A stretch of DNA of 64,000 bases from Thermoflexus sp042408815 (GTDB lineage Bacteria > Chloroflexota > Anaerolineae > Thermoflexales > Thermoflexaceae). Positions within the stretch are counted from its first letter, which is position 1, and every line of letters begins with the position of its first letter. The notes beneath the pieces are model-generated. The model saw only the letters and a list, made by a program, of their open reading frames with translations, was not told where the DNA came from and made no database searches. Positions 42,276-51,454 of this stretch are shown here, in pieces. The DNA lies in NCBI RefSeq assembly GCF_042408815.1, contig NZ_JBHOQR010000005.1, positions 19,352 through 83,351 on the forward strand, written 5' to 3'. The position numbers and the translations under genes were made by a program.

Positions 42276-42460
42276 GCGGGCTTCCTGAGAGGAGTTTAGC
42301 GGGGATCAAGCGACGAGGCCATTCCGGGGAAGTGAGAAGGGGCGATGGGTTTTGCTTCCCCCTACGAGGTGGGGATGGTGGAGCGCCCTATGGGGCCATG
42401 ACCCCACCCGTGAAAGCGCCCTCTGAAAAGCTTGCTTTCGGGCGAACAGATGCTCAGTTT

Positions 42461-43423
42461 TCAGGCCGCCCTGGACTCGCTCAGTGGGGGAGGATCCCCA
42501 TCCGGTTCCGGGTTTTGCGCGAGGAAGGCCAGGAGCTCCTCCCGATAGGGCATAGAGGGCTGCGCGCCGTAACGGGTTACGCTGAGAGCGCCCGCAGCAT
42601 TCGCCCAGCGCAGGGCCTCGGCCACGGATCGCCCCTCCCAGAGCGCCGCCGCCAGTGCCCCGTTGAAGGCGTCCCCCGCCGCCACCGTATCGACCACGGG
42701 CACCCGATAGGAGGACACCCAGCGCACTTCATGGCGATCCGCATACACACATCCTCGTTCCCCCAGGGTGATCACCACATGCGCACACCCTTTCCCCACC
42801 AGGATCCGGGCGGCCTCTTCGATCGCCCGGGTATCATCCAGGGAGAACCCCACCAGCCCCTCCGCCTCCACCTCGTTCGGCGTCAGCCAGGTACACCATG
42901 GGTAGATCTCCTCCGGCAGCGGCGTCACCGGCGCAGGGTTCAGGATCACCGTCACCCCAGCCCGCGCCGCCTGCTCGGCCGCCCGCATCACTGCCTCTAG
43001 GGGCACCTCCAGCTGCAGCAGCAGCACTCGGGCTTCCGGCAGCCACTGCTCCAGCCGGGTCAACTCCGTGGCCCCCACCCGGCCGTTCGCTCCTGGGATC
43101 ACCACGATAGCATTCTGCCCTCCCTCCTCCACCACAATCAATGCCGTCCCAGAGCTGGTTTCGGGATCGATGGTCACTCCCTCCACATCCACTCCAGCCC
43201 CCGCCAGCGCCTGCCGGAGCGCGGGGCCGAACACATCATTCCCTACTCGGCCGATCATCCGGGTAGGGACCTGTAGCCGCGCCGCCGCCACCGCCTGATT
43301 GGCACCTTTCCCTCCAGGAGCGGTGAAAAACCGATGACCCCGCAGCGTCTCCCCCGGTCGGGGAAATCGCGGGGCCACCGCCACCAGATCCATATTGATG
43401 CTCCCCAGCACCAGGACGCTCAT
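42461..43423 (-). CDS. rbsK: Ribokinase
   Basis: A 320-residue PfkB-family kinase phosphorylating D-ribose to ribose-5-phosphate. It starts MSVLVLGSINMDLVAVAPRF, the ribokinase N-terminus; GGKGANQAVAAARL is near 38 and the catalytic DTVAAGDAFNGALAAAL near 250. The start at 43423 overlaps the stop of the upstream permease (ATGA) and follows GAGGGGAACTTC. It is the last gene of the ribose operon, consistent with uptake and trapping of ribose. The 42276-42460 gap shows no gene. Confidence 0.94.
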   Translation of the reverse strand: MSVLVLGSINMDLVAVAPRFPRPGETLRGHRFFTAPGGKGANQAVAAARLQVPTRMIGRVGNDVFGPALRQALAGAGVDVEGVTIDPETSSGTALIVVEEGGQNAIVVIPGANGRVGATELTRLEQWLPEARVLLLQLEVPLEAVMRAAEQAARAGVTVILNPAPVTPLPEEIYPWCTWLTPNEVEAEGLVGFSLDDTRAIEEAARILVGKGCAHVVITLGERGCVYADRHEVRWVSSYRVPVVDTVAAGDAFNGALAAALWEGRSVAEALRWANAAGALSVTRYGAQPSMPYREELLAFLAQNPEPDGDPPPLSESRAA

Positions 43424-44400
43424 GAAGTTCCCCTCGGGCGAACGGGTGTGGAAGGCACAGGCCATAGGCCCGTCTTCAGCAGTCGATCCAGGCCCACCGC
43501 GAAGATAAAGACAAGGCCTTTAATGATCTGCTGATGGTAGGAGGGAACCTCCAGCAGGTTCAGCCCGTTTCCGACCGTCCCCATCACCAGTGCCCCCACC
43601 AGGGTGCCGCTGACGCTGCCGTAGCCCCCGCTCAGGCTGGCGCCGCCCAGCACGGAAGCCGCGATGGCCTCCAGCTCCAGGCCGACGCCCACATTGGGCT
43701 GAGCAGACCAGAGGCGAGCTGTCAGCAGGATCCCGCCCAGCCCAGCTAGAAGACCGCTCATCCCATATACAACCCCTTTCACCCGCTTCACCCGAACACC
43801 GGATAGCCAGGCGAGATCCTCCCCACCACCTACGGCATACAGATGCAACCCCCATGGCGTGTGGTTCAACAGCAGGCTGACCCCCAGCGCCACCGCGCCC
43901 ATCAGGAGGACCGGCATAGGGATCCCGAGCAAGTCCCCAGTGCCCAGGAAAGTGAACGCCTCCGGCAATCCGGAGATGGGGTAACCCCTTGTATAGACGA
44001 GGGTCAACCCGCGGGCGATGGCCATAGTGGAGAGGGTAGCGATGAAGGGGACCAGCCGGCCGTAAACCACCAGCGCCCCATTCAGGAGACCGAGGGCCAG
44101 CCCGGCGACCAGCCCAGCGAGGATCGCCCCGCCAACTGGCCACCCGTTCCGAACCATCAATCCCGCCGTCATCGCCCCGGTGAAAGCGACCACCGATCCC
44201 ACCGATAGATCAATCCCTCCACTGATAATCGTCAGGGTCATGCCCAGCGCGACCACCGCCAGGATGGAGGACTGAAGGGCCACGTTCAGCAAATTTGACG
44301 GAGTGAGAAACCGGGGAGTCATCAGGGTCAGGGTCATCCAGAGCGCCAAAAGAACCAGCACGCCGCTCCATCGCCCGAGGACATCACGCAGCCTGCCCAT
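43420..44400 (-). CDS. rbsC: Ribose-type ABC transporter permease (second copy)
   Basis: A 326-residue RbsC/BPD_transp_2 permease with about ten helices. It carries GMTLTIISGGIDLSVGSVVA near 65, the family signature, and the EAA-like GASLSGGYGSVSGTLVGALV near 255. It overlaps rbsA by 17 bases and rbsK by four, so all three are translationally coupled. GGGAGGGATGC precedes the ATG. It resembles the other permease at 47144-48145 closely in layout, so the transporter may be a heterodimer or the pair may handle two sugars. Confidence 0.92.
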   Translation of the reverse strand: MGRLRDVLGRWSGVLVLLALWMTLTLMTPRFLTPSNLLNVALQSSILAVVALGMTLTIISGGIDLSVGSVVAFTGAMTAGLMVRNGWPVGGAILAGLVAGLALGLLNGALVVYGRLVPFIATLSTMAIARGLTLVYTRGYPISGLPEAFTFLGTGDLLGIPMPVLLMGAVALGVSLLLNHTPWGLHLYAVGGGEDLAWLSGVRVKRVKGVVYGMSGLLAGLGGILLTARLWSAQPNVGVGLELEAIAASVLGGASLSGGYGSVSGTLVGALVMGTVGNGLNLLEVPSYHQQIIKGLVFIFAVGLDRLLKTGLWPVPSTPVRPRGTS

Positions 44401-45889
44401 GCATCCCTCCCATTGCCAGCGCCAACACCCGATCCGCTGTGGCCTCCTCGCGTTTCAACTCCCCCACGATCCGCCCCTCTCGCATTACCAGGATCCGATC
44501 GCTGATGCCGAGGATCTCCGGGAGCTCCGAAGAGATCATCAGGATCGCCTTTCCCTCGCGGGCCAGGCGATCCATCAACGCGTGGATCTCGGCTTTGGCC
44601 CCCACATCGATCCCCCGCGTGGGCTCGTCCATGATCAGGATCCGGGGTTGCAGGAGAAGCCAGCGCGCGATCACCGCTTTCTGTTGGTTCCCGCCGGACA
44701 GATAGCGCACGGGCACGCCGGGGCGTGGCGGCCGGATATTCAGGTGGCGGATGTAGGGCTGGCTCACGGCATCCAGCTGTCGCCTGGAAAGCAAGCCCAG
44801 GGGAGCAATGCGGGGCAAAGCGGAGATGGCGATGTTCGATCGCAAAGCCATGCTCAGGAACAGGGCCTGAGCCTTGCGATCCTCTGGGATGAACGCCATC
44901 CCCAGCCGGATCGCCTCCACCGGGGAGCGGATGCGAACCGCCTTCCCCTCGACCCGGATCTCCCCGCGATCCACCGGGTCCAGGCCGAAGATGGCGCGCG
45001 CCACCTCCGTCCGGCCCGCCCCCACCAGGCCGGCCAGGCCTACGATCTCCCCCCGATGGACCTCGAACGAAACTTCATGGAACACGCCCCCACGGGTGAG
45101 ATCCCGGACCTCCAGGATCGCCTCCGCACCCGGGGTGGCGGTTTTCACGAACATCTCACCCATCTCCCGACCCACCATCATTCGAACCACCGCCGCGGGC
45201 GTAACCTCGGCGATGGAGAAAGTCCCAATATGACGACCATCCCGCAAGATCGTGATCCGATCCGCGATCTGGAACACCTCTTCCAGGCGATGGGAAATGA
45301 AGAGGACGGCCACCCCGCGCCCCTTCAGATCCCGCAACAGTCCGAACAGGCGATGGATCTCCCGATCGCTCAGCGCCGAGGTCGGCTCATCCATAATCAA
45401 CAGGCGAGCCTTTTCAGAAAGCGCGCGGGCGATCTCCAGCATCTGGCGCTGGGCGAAGGGCAGGCTTCCCGCCGGAGCTTGAGGGTCCAGATCCAGGCCC
45501 AGCTCCCGCAGGATCTGGCGGGCCTGTTGCTCCATAGCCCGTCGATCTAGGCCTCCCCACGGGGTTCGGGGCTCCCGGCCCAGGAGCAAGTTCTGGGCCA
45601 CCGTCAGGTTCGGGAGCAGACTGAGCTCCTGATGGATCACCGCAATCCCCAGCCGACGGGCGTGTCGGGGATCCACGATCTCCACCGGCTGGCCCTGCCA
45701 GAAGATCCGCCCGGTGTCCCGCGGGATAGCTCCCGCCAGGATCCGGATGAGGGTGCTTTTCCCAGCACCGTTTTCCCCTACCAGACCATGGATTTCCCCC
45801 GGGAAAATCTCCAGGGTGACTCGATCGAGCGCCTGCACGCCCGGGAAAGCTTTGGAGATCCCCTCCGCTCGAAGCAAAGGCTCTCCCAT
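44384..45889 (-). CDS. rbsA: Ribose-type ABC transporter ATP-binding protein
   Basis: A 501-residue RbsA/MglA with two nucleotide-binding domains. Domain 1 has Walker A GENGAGKST near 35, signature LPFAQRQMLEIARAL near 140 and Walker B LLIMDEPTSAL near 160. Domain 2 has the degenerate Walker A GLVGAGRTEV near 285, signature YLSGGNQQKAVIARWL near 395 and LIMDEPTRGID near 420. The asymmetry is normal for the family. GGGAGACCCAG precedes the ATG. A 14-bp stem-loop lies between it and rbsB. Confidence 0.95.
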   Translation of the reverse strand: MGEPLLRAEGISKAFPGVQALDRVTLEIFPGEIHGLVGENGAGKSTLIRILAGAIPRDTGRIFWQGQPVEIVDPRHARRLGIAVIHQELSLLPNLTVAQNLLLGREPRTPWGGLDRRAMEQQARQILRELGLDLDPQAPAGSLPFAQRQMLEIARALSEKARLLIMDEPTSALSDREIHRLFGLLRDLKGRGVAVLFISHRLEEVFQIADRITILRDGRHIGTFSIAEVTPAAVVRMMVGREMGEMFVKTATPGAEAILEVRDLTRGGVFHEVSFEVHRGEIVGLAGLVGAGRTEVARAIFGLDPVDRGEIRVEGKAVRIRSPVEAIRLGMAFIPEDRKAQALFLSMALRSNIAISALPRIAPLGLLSRRQLDAVSQPYIRHLNIRPPRPGVPVRYLSGGNQQKAVIARWLLLQPRILIMDEPTRGIDVGAKAEIHALMDRLAREGKAILMISSELPEILGISDRILVMREGRIVGELKREEATADRVLALAMGGMHGQAA

Positions 45890-45971
45890 CTGGGTCTCCC
45901 TTTCCGAGATGTTCCCCGGTTATCGGGGGTTATCTTGGCGCCGATGGAGAGGAGCTCTGCCGCTGGGCTTC

Positions 45972-46008
45972 TGGGGCCTGGGGGCTCCAAAGGCGCCCCC
46001 AGGCCCCA
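45972..46008 (-). other. Intercistronic stem-loop between rbsB and rbsA
   Basis: Perfect 14-bp stem TGGGGCCTGGGGGC/GCCCCCAGGCCCCA with a nine-base loop, 73 bases after the rbsB stop. No T run follows, so it is more likely an mRNA-stabilising or attenuating element that raises binding-protein levels over the ATPase than a full terminator. Confidence 0.65.
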
Positions 46009-46080
46009 TCCCGCATCGGGGAGAGGCCATCCGCGTCCCTGACAAGGGACGCACTTCCTCAGCGCTCCTCTTCCGCCCGG

Positions 46081-47031
46081 TTACTTCACCGTCTCCTTGG
46101 TCACCAGGGAAAGCGGGACCGGGATGAACTTCTCCACCTTCTCGCCCCGCAGATACTTGACGGCCATCTCCACGGCGAGGCGACCCATCTCCGCCGGCTG
46201 CTGGGCCACGGTGGCCGCCAGCTTGCCTTCCTTCACTGCCTTCACCGCATCGTCGATCGCGTCGAAGCCCACAAAAATGATCCCAGTGCGCCCGGCGGCC
46301 TCCGCTGCCTGGATCGCCCCAAGCACCATCTCGTCGTTGTGGGCGAAGACGCCATCGATCTGCGGCTGGGCCTGGAGGATGTTCTCAAACACCTGCAAGC
46401 CCTTCGCGCGATTGAAATCCGCGGGCTGGCGGGCGATCACCTCGAGGCCTGGACATTTCTCCTTCAGGTATTCGTTGAACCCCTTGCCCCGATCCCGGGC
46501 AGCCGAAGTGCCAGGGATGCCCTCCAGTTCCACCACCTTGCCCTTACCCTTCAGGGCCTGGCAAAGGAACTCCGCTGCCATCCGCCCGCCGGCGACGTTG
46601 TCCGAGGCGATATGGGAGACGATCTCCCCGCCCTCCGCCGCGCGGTCCACGGTGAAGACAGGGATTCCCGCCTGATTGGCCTTCTGGATGCTGGGCACCA
46701 CCGCTTTGGTGTCGGTGGGATTGATCAGCAGCGCGGAGACCTTCTTCTGGATCAGGTCTTCAATGTTGGCGGCTTCCTTCGCGGGGTCATCCTGAGCGTC
46801 GACCACGATCAACCGCACGCCATACTGAGCGGCGGCTTTCTCCGCCCCTTCCTTCAGCGTGACGAAGAAGGGATTGTTGAGCGTGGAGAGGGAAAGGCCC
46901 AGAACAACCTCCTGAGGCTGGGCGGCCGCGGGCGTGGCCGTTGCCCTTGGCGCTGCCGGCGTGGCGGGCGCGCACGCGCCGGCGATCAGAACCAGAACCA
47001 TCAGCAGAGGCCAGAAGGAACGGATACGCAT
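46081..47031 (-). CDS. rbsB: Ribose ABC transporter substrate-binding lipoprotein
   Basis: A 316-residue periplasmic-binding-type protein (Peripla_BP_4). The signal peptide ends in lipobox LIAGAC (Cys about 20), then an Ala/Thr/Pro linker. The mature domain starts VVLGLSLSTLNNPFFVTLKE and contains LLINPTDTKAV, HIASDNVAGGRMAAEF, NDEMVLGAIQA and FVGFDAIDDAVKAV, all RbsB-type sugar-pocket blocks. It captures ribose outside the membrane and feeds the permease. AGGAGGAGAAGCG precedes the ATG at 47031. Confidence 0.93.
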   Translation of the reverse strand: MRIRSFWPLLMVLVLIAGACAPATPAAPRATATPAAAQPQEVVLGLSLSTLNNPFFVTLKEGAEKAAAQYGVRLIVVDAQDDPAKEAANIEDLIQKKVSALLINPTDTKAVVPSIQKANQAGIPVFTVDRAAEGGEIVSHIASDNVAGGRMAAEFLCQALKGKGKVVELEGIPGTSAARDRGKGFNEYLKEKCPGLEVIARQPADFNRAKGLQVFENILQAQPQIDGVFAHNDEMVLGAIQAAEAAGRTGIIFVGFDAIDDAVKAVKEGKLAATVAQQPAEMGRLAVEMAVKYLRGEKVEKFIPVPLSLVTKETVK

Positions 47032-47143
47032 CGCTTCTCCTCCTTTTGTGAAGTTTGGACCTGCGCAAGGAAGCTCCAAGCGGGAAGGCTGGATGTCCCT
47101 CCTTGATTTCTCCTCTTTAACCGGAGGAGGGAAAGGCTCGTAT

Positions 47144-48145
47144 CTATTCCCGCCGCAGCGCCCGGTGAAGCAGCAGTGCCGCGGCGATCACACCCCCTTT
47201 GAATACCTGCTCATAAAAGGACGGGATGTTCAGCAGATTGATCCCGTTATTGAGCACCCCGATGATCAGCGCGCCGATCAGCGTGCCCCCCAACCATCCC
47301 TCTCCACCGGTCAGGCGAGTCCCGCCGATGACCACCGCCGCGATGGCATCAAACTCGTAGCCAATCCCCAGGGTCGGCGGGGCAGAATCCAGACGGCCGA
47401 TCAGGACCAGCCCGGCCAGAGCGGCCAGGAGCCCGCTCAGGCCATAGGTGATCACCAGATGTCGCCGGAGCGGGATCCCGGCCGCCTGCGCTGCAGCCGG
47501 GTTGTTTCCGATGGCCAGCAGGTGCTCCCCAAAAACGGTGTAGCTCAACAGAAATCCTCCAAACCCAAACACCAGCGCCATCCCGAGAACCGGCACGGGC
47601 AGGGGCCCTACCCATCCCGCCCCCAGCCATCGAAAAGACTCGGGAAAGCCGGTGATCGGCCGCCCCTGGGTGTAGCTGAGGGCCAGCCCCCGGGCAACCG
47701 TCATCATCCCCAGCGTGGCGATGAAGGGCGGGATTCGCAAATAGGCCACAGCGGCTCCGCTCAGCATGCCCATCAGAGATCCCAGGATCAGCGCGCTGAC
47801 CATTGCCAGCGCCGGCGACTGACCTGCTGTCACCAAGCTGGCCGCCACCACCCCTGTAAACGCCAGGACCGAGCCCACGGAAAGATCGATCCCCCCGGTG
47901 AGGATTACCAGTGTCATCCCCACCGCGATGATGCCGTTGATAGAGGCCTGACGGACCACATTGATCAGGTTGCTTGGCGTCAGAAAACGCGGGGAGAGCA
48001 CGCTCAGCACCAGACAAAGCATCCCCAACGTTAGAACCAGCCCCAGCCGTGTCCAGCGCTCCCGAGCCTCCCACGCCCCCAGACCCGACATCAGATTCGC
48101 AGGTTGCTCCAGCCTCCTCATCCGCTCCGCCGAAGGGTGATCCAT
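47144..48145 (-). CDS. rbsC: Ribose-type ABC transporter permease (first copy)
   Basis: A 333-residue RbsC-type permease. After a soluble N-terminus of about 35 residues, helices begin at LGLVLTLGMLCLVLSVL. The family motif GMTLVILTGGIDLSVGSVLA is near 85, and GGTRLTGGEGWLGGTLIGAL near 280 is the cytoplasmic coupling loop. The start at 48145 (MDHPSAERM) is preceded by GAGGCGGGCAGGG. It lies between rbsD and rbsB, so the operon encodes two permeases, one on each side of the binding protein. Confidence 0.91.
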   Translation of the reverse strand: MDHPSAERMRRLEQPANLMSGLGAWEARERWTRLGLVLTLGMLCLVLSVLSPRFLTPSNLINVVRQASINGIIAVGMTLVILTGGIDLSVGSVLAFTGVVAASLVTAGQSPALAMVSALILGSLMGMLSGAAVAYLRIPPFIATLGMMTVARGLALSYTQGRPITGFPESFRWLGAGWVGPLPVPVLGMALVFGFGGFLLSYTVFGEHLLAIGNNPAAAQAAGIPLRRHLVITYGLSGLLAALAGLVLIGRLDSAPPTLGIGYEFDAIAAVVIGGTRLTGGEGWLGGTLIGALIIGVLNNGINLLNIPSFYEQVFKGGVIAAALLLHRALRRE

Positions 48146-48203
48146 CCCTGCCCGCCTCGAAGAGAAAATGCCTGGCAAAGCCAGCGAAAAAACACACAGT
48201 CAC

Positions 48204-48599
48204 TTAAAAGATCACGCCCGACACCAAGATCACATTGGCATAAGGGGTGCATTCGCCGGTCCGGACCACCGCGCGCGCAGTCGCCGTCATCGCCTTGAAG
48301 ACCTCATGGGGCACGTGCTCAAGGGGGATCGAGGCCAGTCGCTCCCGTAAGGCGGCATACAATGTGGGGCTGCGGTCCATCATCTCAACGGCCATAATCG
48401 CCTTCTCTACGTGAAGTTCCTCCAGGACTGCATCGAGGACATCCAGAAAAGGGGGGAGCCCCGGACGAACCGCCAGGTCAATCCGCTGGACCGTTGGAGG
48501 GATGGGCAGACCCGCGTCGGCGATCACCAGCAGATCCCCATGACCCATCTGAGCCACCACCCGGCTCAAAGGAGCGTTGAGTAACCCCCGTTTTTTCAT
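48204..48599 (-). CDS. rbsD: D-ribose pyranase
   Basis: A 131-residue RbsD that interconverts the pyran and furan forms of ribose, supplying the form used by ribokinase. It starts MKKRGLLNAPLSRVVAQMGH; the catalytic His20 is in MGHGDLLVIADAGLPIP, and the family end TGECTPYANVILVSGV is present. GGGGAGGTTCTCG precedes the ATG. It lies 15 bases after lacI and leads the structural genes of the operon. Confidence 0.95.
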   Translation of the reverse strand: MKKRGLLNAPLSRVVAQMGHGDLLVIADAGLPIPPTVQRIDLAVRPGLPPFLDVLDAVLEELHVEKAIMAVEMMDRSPTLYAALRERLASIPLEHVPHEVFKAMTATARAVVRTGECTPYANVILVSGVIF

Positions 48600-48614
48600 C
48601 GAGAACCTCCCCGC

Positions 48615-49610
48615 TCAGGTGGAATGCCGAACGACCATGCGAACCGGCAGCAGATAACGGGCCGGTGGGCGTCCCCCCGCCTGGATCCGGCGAAGGAGGA
48701 GCTCCCCCGCCAGCCGGCCCATCTCATAGGTGGGCTGGGCCACAGTGGTCAGGGGTGGGATGACATAGGCCGCCAGGACGATATCATCGAAGCCGACCAG
48801 AGCGATATCCTGAGGGATCCGCAGGCCTGCCTCGCCGATCGCCCGCATTGCCCCGATCGCCATCAGATCGTTGCAGGCGAAAATCGCTGTCGGGCGGATC
48901 GCAGGGGGGAGGCTTAAGAAAAAACGCGCCGCGTGATATCCGCTTTGCGCTCGGAAATCCCCCCGACGGATCCAGACATCCAGGGGCTCGACCCCCGCTT
49001 CCTCCATGGCCTTTCGATAGCCGCGCACCCGATCGGCGCTCGGCGTGAGATCCGAAGGGCCTGTGATGCATGCAATGCGCCGATGGCCCCGATCCAGCAG
49101 ATGCCGCGTGGCCCAATAACCGCCCTGGAAATTGTCCGCCAGCACGCAATCCGCTTCCAGACCCGGGAGATCGCGATCCACCACGACGAAGGGGATCCCA
49201 CGTTCCTGAAGGATAGCCAGATGCGCAGGCGTCGCGCTGGCCGAGACCAGGGCAATCCCATCCACCTGTTGCTCGATCAGAACCCCCAGATACCGTTGCT
49301 CCTTGATCGGATCGCCATCGGAGTTGCAGAGGATCAGACTGTAATCATGGGCGAAACTGAGATCCTCCAGCCCGCGGGCGACCTCCGCAAAGAAGGGGTT
49401 CGCACTGTCCGGCACAATCAGACCCAGCACATGGGTTCGCTTGCGACGAAGACCCCGAGCCAGCCGGTTGGGACGATACTGCAAGGCCGCAGCCGCTTCC
49501 CGCACCCGGGCCTCCACCTCCGGGCTCACCGGGCGCGTGCCATTCAACACGTAGGAAACCGTCGCAATCGATACCCCAGCACGTCGCGCTACATCCCGTA
49601 ATGTCACCAT
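48615..49610 (-). CDS. LacI-family repressor of the ribose operon
   Basis: A 331-residue LacI/GalR regulator. The helix-turn-helix (residues 2-22, TLRDVARRAGVSIATVSYVL) and hinge helix (YRPNRLARGLRRK) bind DNA; the core (about 60-330) is a periplasmic-binding-like sensor (VLGLIVPDSANPFFAEVARG, FACNDLMAIGAMRAI, ALVGFDDIVLAAYV) that probably binds ribose or a derivative. The start at 49610 (MVTLRDV) is family-typical; three further codons upstream are open. A palindromic operator lies 13 bases upstream of its start, so it should repress its own gene and the whole operon. Confidence 0.93.
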   Translation of the reverse strand: MVTLRDVARRAGVSIATVSYVLNGTRPVSPEVEARVREAAAALQYRPNRLARGLRRKRTHVLGLIVPDSANPFFAEVARGLEDLSFAHDYSLILCNSDGDPIKEQRYLGVLIEQQVDGIALVSASATPAHLAILQERGIPFVVVDRDLPGLEADCVLADNFQGGYWATRHLLDRGHRRIACITGPSDLTPSADRVRGYRKAMEEAGVEPLDVWIRRGDFRAQSGYHAARFFLSLPPAIRPTAIFACNDLMAIGAMRAIGEAGLRIPQDIALVGFDDIVLAAYVIPPLTTVAQPTYEMGRLAGELLLRRIQAGGRPPARYLLPVRMVVRHST

Positions 49611-49622
49611 ATCATCCACGAA

Positions 49623-49636
49623 GTTAAACGTTTAAC
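49623..49636. promoter_or_regulatory. Palindromic LacI-type operator GTTAAACGTTTAAC
   Basis: A perfect 14-bp palindrome with central CG, the hallmark of LacI-family operators, placed between the -10 box and the lacI start. A repressor bound here would block transcription initiation of the ribose operon. Confidence 0.85.
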
Positions 49637-49645
49637 CCTATGCCC

Positions 49646-49674
49646 ATGAAAGCACCAACCGGAGCATTTGTCAA
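49646..49674 (-). promoter_or_regulatory. Promoter of the lacI-rbs operon
   Basis: Minus-strand -35 TTGACA (49669-49674), 17-base spacer, -10 TTTCAT (49646-49651). The -35 is perfect and the -10 matches four of six. The operator sits just downstream. Confidence 0.65.
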
Positions 49675-49792
49675 GGGGAAGAGCCTATGGCGTGGGCTTG
49701 GCGATCGTCCTGCTCCGCGCGGCCGCACCTTTCAAGGATCCGCCTATCTATCATTATCTATGGACGAATCCCTCGGATCCGGAGACCTTACG

Positions 49793-51454
49793 ATGCGGAC
49801 CCGTTACCTCCCCCCGGGCCTCCCCCGGGGCCGAATCCTGGGGGCTCTGGCGTTGGCGTTCGCCGGGCTGCTGGCCCTCTGGTGGCAGATCCGGCTCCAG
49901 CCAGTGCCCACCCGCTCGCCTTCCGAAATCCACTCCAAAGGCCTCGCCGGATATGTTCGGGTGCGAGGCGTGGTCGCGGAGCCGCCCCGCTGGGATCCTG
50001 AGGGGCCCCGCCTCCTCTTCCCTCTGAGCGATGAGATGGCCAACCTTCTGGTTCTCGCTTCTGGCCCCATCGCTACGGCGTTGCAGCATCAGGGACGCAT
50101 CCCCCGAACCGCAGATATCGTGACGGTGGAGGGGCGGGTGCGGGAAGATTCGGATCCCCCCATGCTGGAGGTTCTCTCTCCCAGCGCCATGACGATCGAA
50201 CGGCCGGAGCCGCTTCCCCTCGCTCTGAGCGCGCTGTCGACCGCTCCCATTGGGACGCGGATCCGGATCGCCGGCCAGATCCGAAGGGTGCGTCGTCCCT
50301 ATGCGAACCTGACCCTGGTCCGGCTTCAGGATGAAACGGGGGCGGTCGAGGTAGCTTGGTATGAAGATCTGGCCGGACGGCCGGAGCTCCCCCCGGGCGT
50401 CGGGCTTCAGATCACCGGCGCGCTGGGGCTTTACCAGGACACGCTCCAGGTGGTGCTGGATGACCCGGAAGGATGGGCGATGATCCCCTGGGCACCCAGC
50501 CCCCGGCCGATCGCTCAGGCGATTGACCTCCCGGACGGCGCCTGGGTGGGGATCGCCGGCCGTCTGATCCAGCGCTCCGAGGGCCGATGGACGGTCCAGG
50601 ATGATACGGGGACGATCGAGATCGGGCTTTCCCGGGAGCTTCAGGCCGCCCTCACCGCCACCCCCTCGGTGGGCGTCCAGCTGCAAGCCTGGGGCAGACT
50701 GCGGCGGGCCCGCGGGGAACCGGTGCTCTTCCCCGAGCTTTCCCTGGACATACACTGGGAGCCTCCGGCCGCGACGTCCACGCCTTCCCCTTCCCCCACC
50801 CCCACCCCACTCCCCACACCCTCTCCTTCACCTCACCCGTCTCCCACCCCTCGCCCGCGGCCGACGGCCACGCCGTTCCCACTTCCCGAGCTGTCCACGC
50901 TATCTCCAGGAGCCCGCCTCACGGTAGAGGGGACGGTGATGGACCTCCAGGGGTTCTCCGCCGGATGGGCGGTGATCCTGGAACAGGAGGGGCATCGCCT
51001 CCGCCTGTTCATCCCGAACCGGCAGATGGCGGAGGTGCCGGGGCGGGAGGGGCTCTACCTGGGGGCGACCATCCGGGCCACCGGGGTGCTGACGTCATAT
51101 CGCGGGGAGCTGGAGTTGCTTCCCCAGCAGGGTCGTGACATCATCGTGAGAAAGGGGATCCGACCGGAGGCGCCCCTTCGTTCCATCGGAAGCCTGACGC
51201 CCGGCGACCAGGGCACGCGGGTGCAGATCCGCGGGGACATCGTGGAGGCGAGGAGCTTCTCCGCCGGCCTGCGCCTGATCGTGCGCGACGAGAGCGGGAT
51301 GCTCCCGGTGATCCTGTGGGAGAACGTCGCCGCCATGGTTCCCGAACGATGGAAAGCAAAAGGAGCAAAGGTGGAGATCGTCGGGCAGGTCCGCGTCTAT
51401 CGAGGAGAGCTCCAGCTCATTCCCACGGTGCCGTGGGAGGTTCGATCCCCATGA
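49793..51454 (+). CDS. Membrane-anchored protein with repeated OB-fold domains
   Basis: A 553-residue protein. A basic N-terminus precedes one membrane helix (ILGALALAFAGLLALWW, residues 14-30). Several OB-fold nucleic-acid-binding-type modules follow: about 55-120, 150-225 (GTRIRIAGQIRRVRRPYANL, then LQDETGAVEVAWYE), 240-310, then a Ser/Thr/Pro linker (about 325-365), and 375-455 and 465-550 (GTRVQIRGDIVEARSFSAGL). The extracytoplasmic location suggests that these OB folds bind something other than cytosolic DNA, or act in DNA handling outside the cell. GGAGACCTTACG precedes the ATG. The ATGA overlap couples it to the DUF58 gene. Confidence 0.75.
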   Translation: MRTRYLPPGLPRGRILGALALAFAGLLALWWQIRLQPVPTRSPSEIHSKGLAGYVRVRGVVAEPPRWDPEGPRLLFPLSDEMANLLVLASGPIATALQHQGRIPRTADIVTVEGRVREDSDPPMLEVLSPSAMTIERPEPLPLALSALSTAPIGTRIRIAGQIRRVRRPYANLTLVRLQDETGAVEVAWYEDLAGRPELPPGVGLQITGALGLYQDTLQVVLDDPEGWAMIPWAPSPRPIAQAIDLPDGAWVGIAGRLIQRSEGRWTVQDDTGTIEIGLSRELQAALTATPSVGVQLQAWGRLRRARGEPVLFPELSLDIHWEPPAATSTPSPSPTPTPLPTPSPSPHPSPTPRPRPTATPFPLPELSTLSPGARLTVEGTVMDLQGFSAGWAVILEQEGHRLRLFIPNRQMAEVPGREGLYLGATIRATGVLTSYRGELELLPQQGRDIIVRKGIRPEAPLRSIGSLTPGDQGTRVQIRGDIVEARSFSAGLRLIVRDESGMLPVILWENVAAMVPERWKAKGAKVEIVGQVRVYRGELQLIPTVPWEVRSP

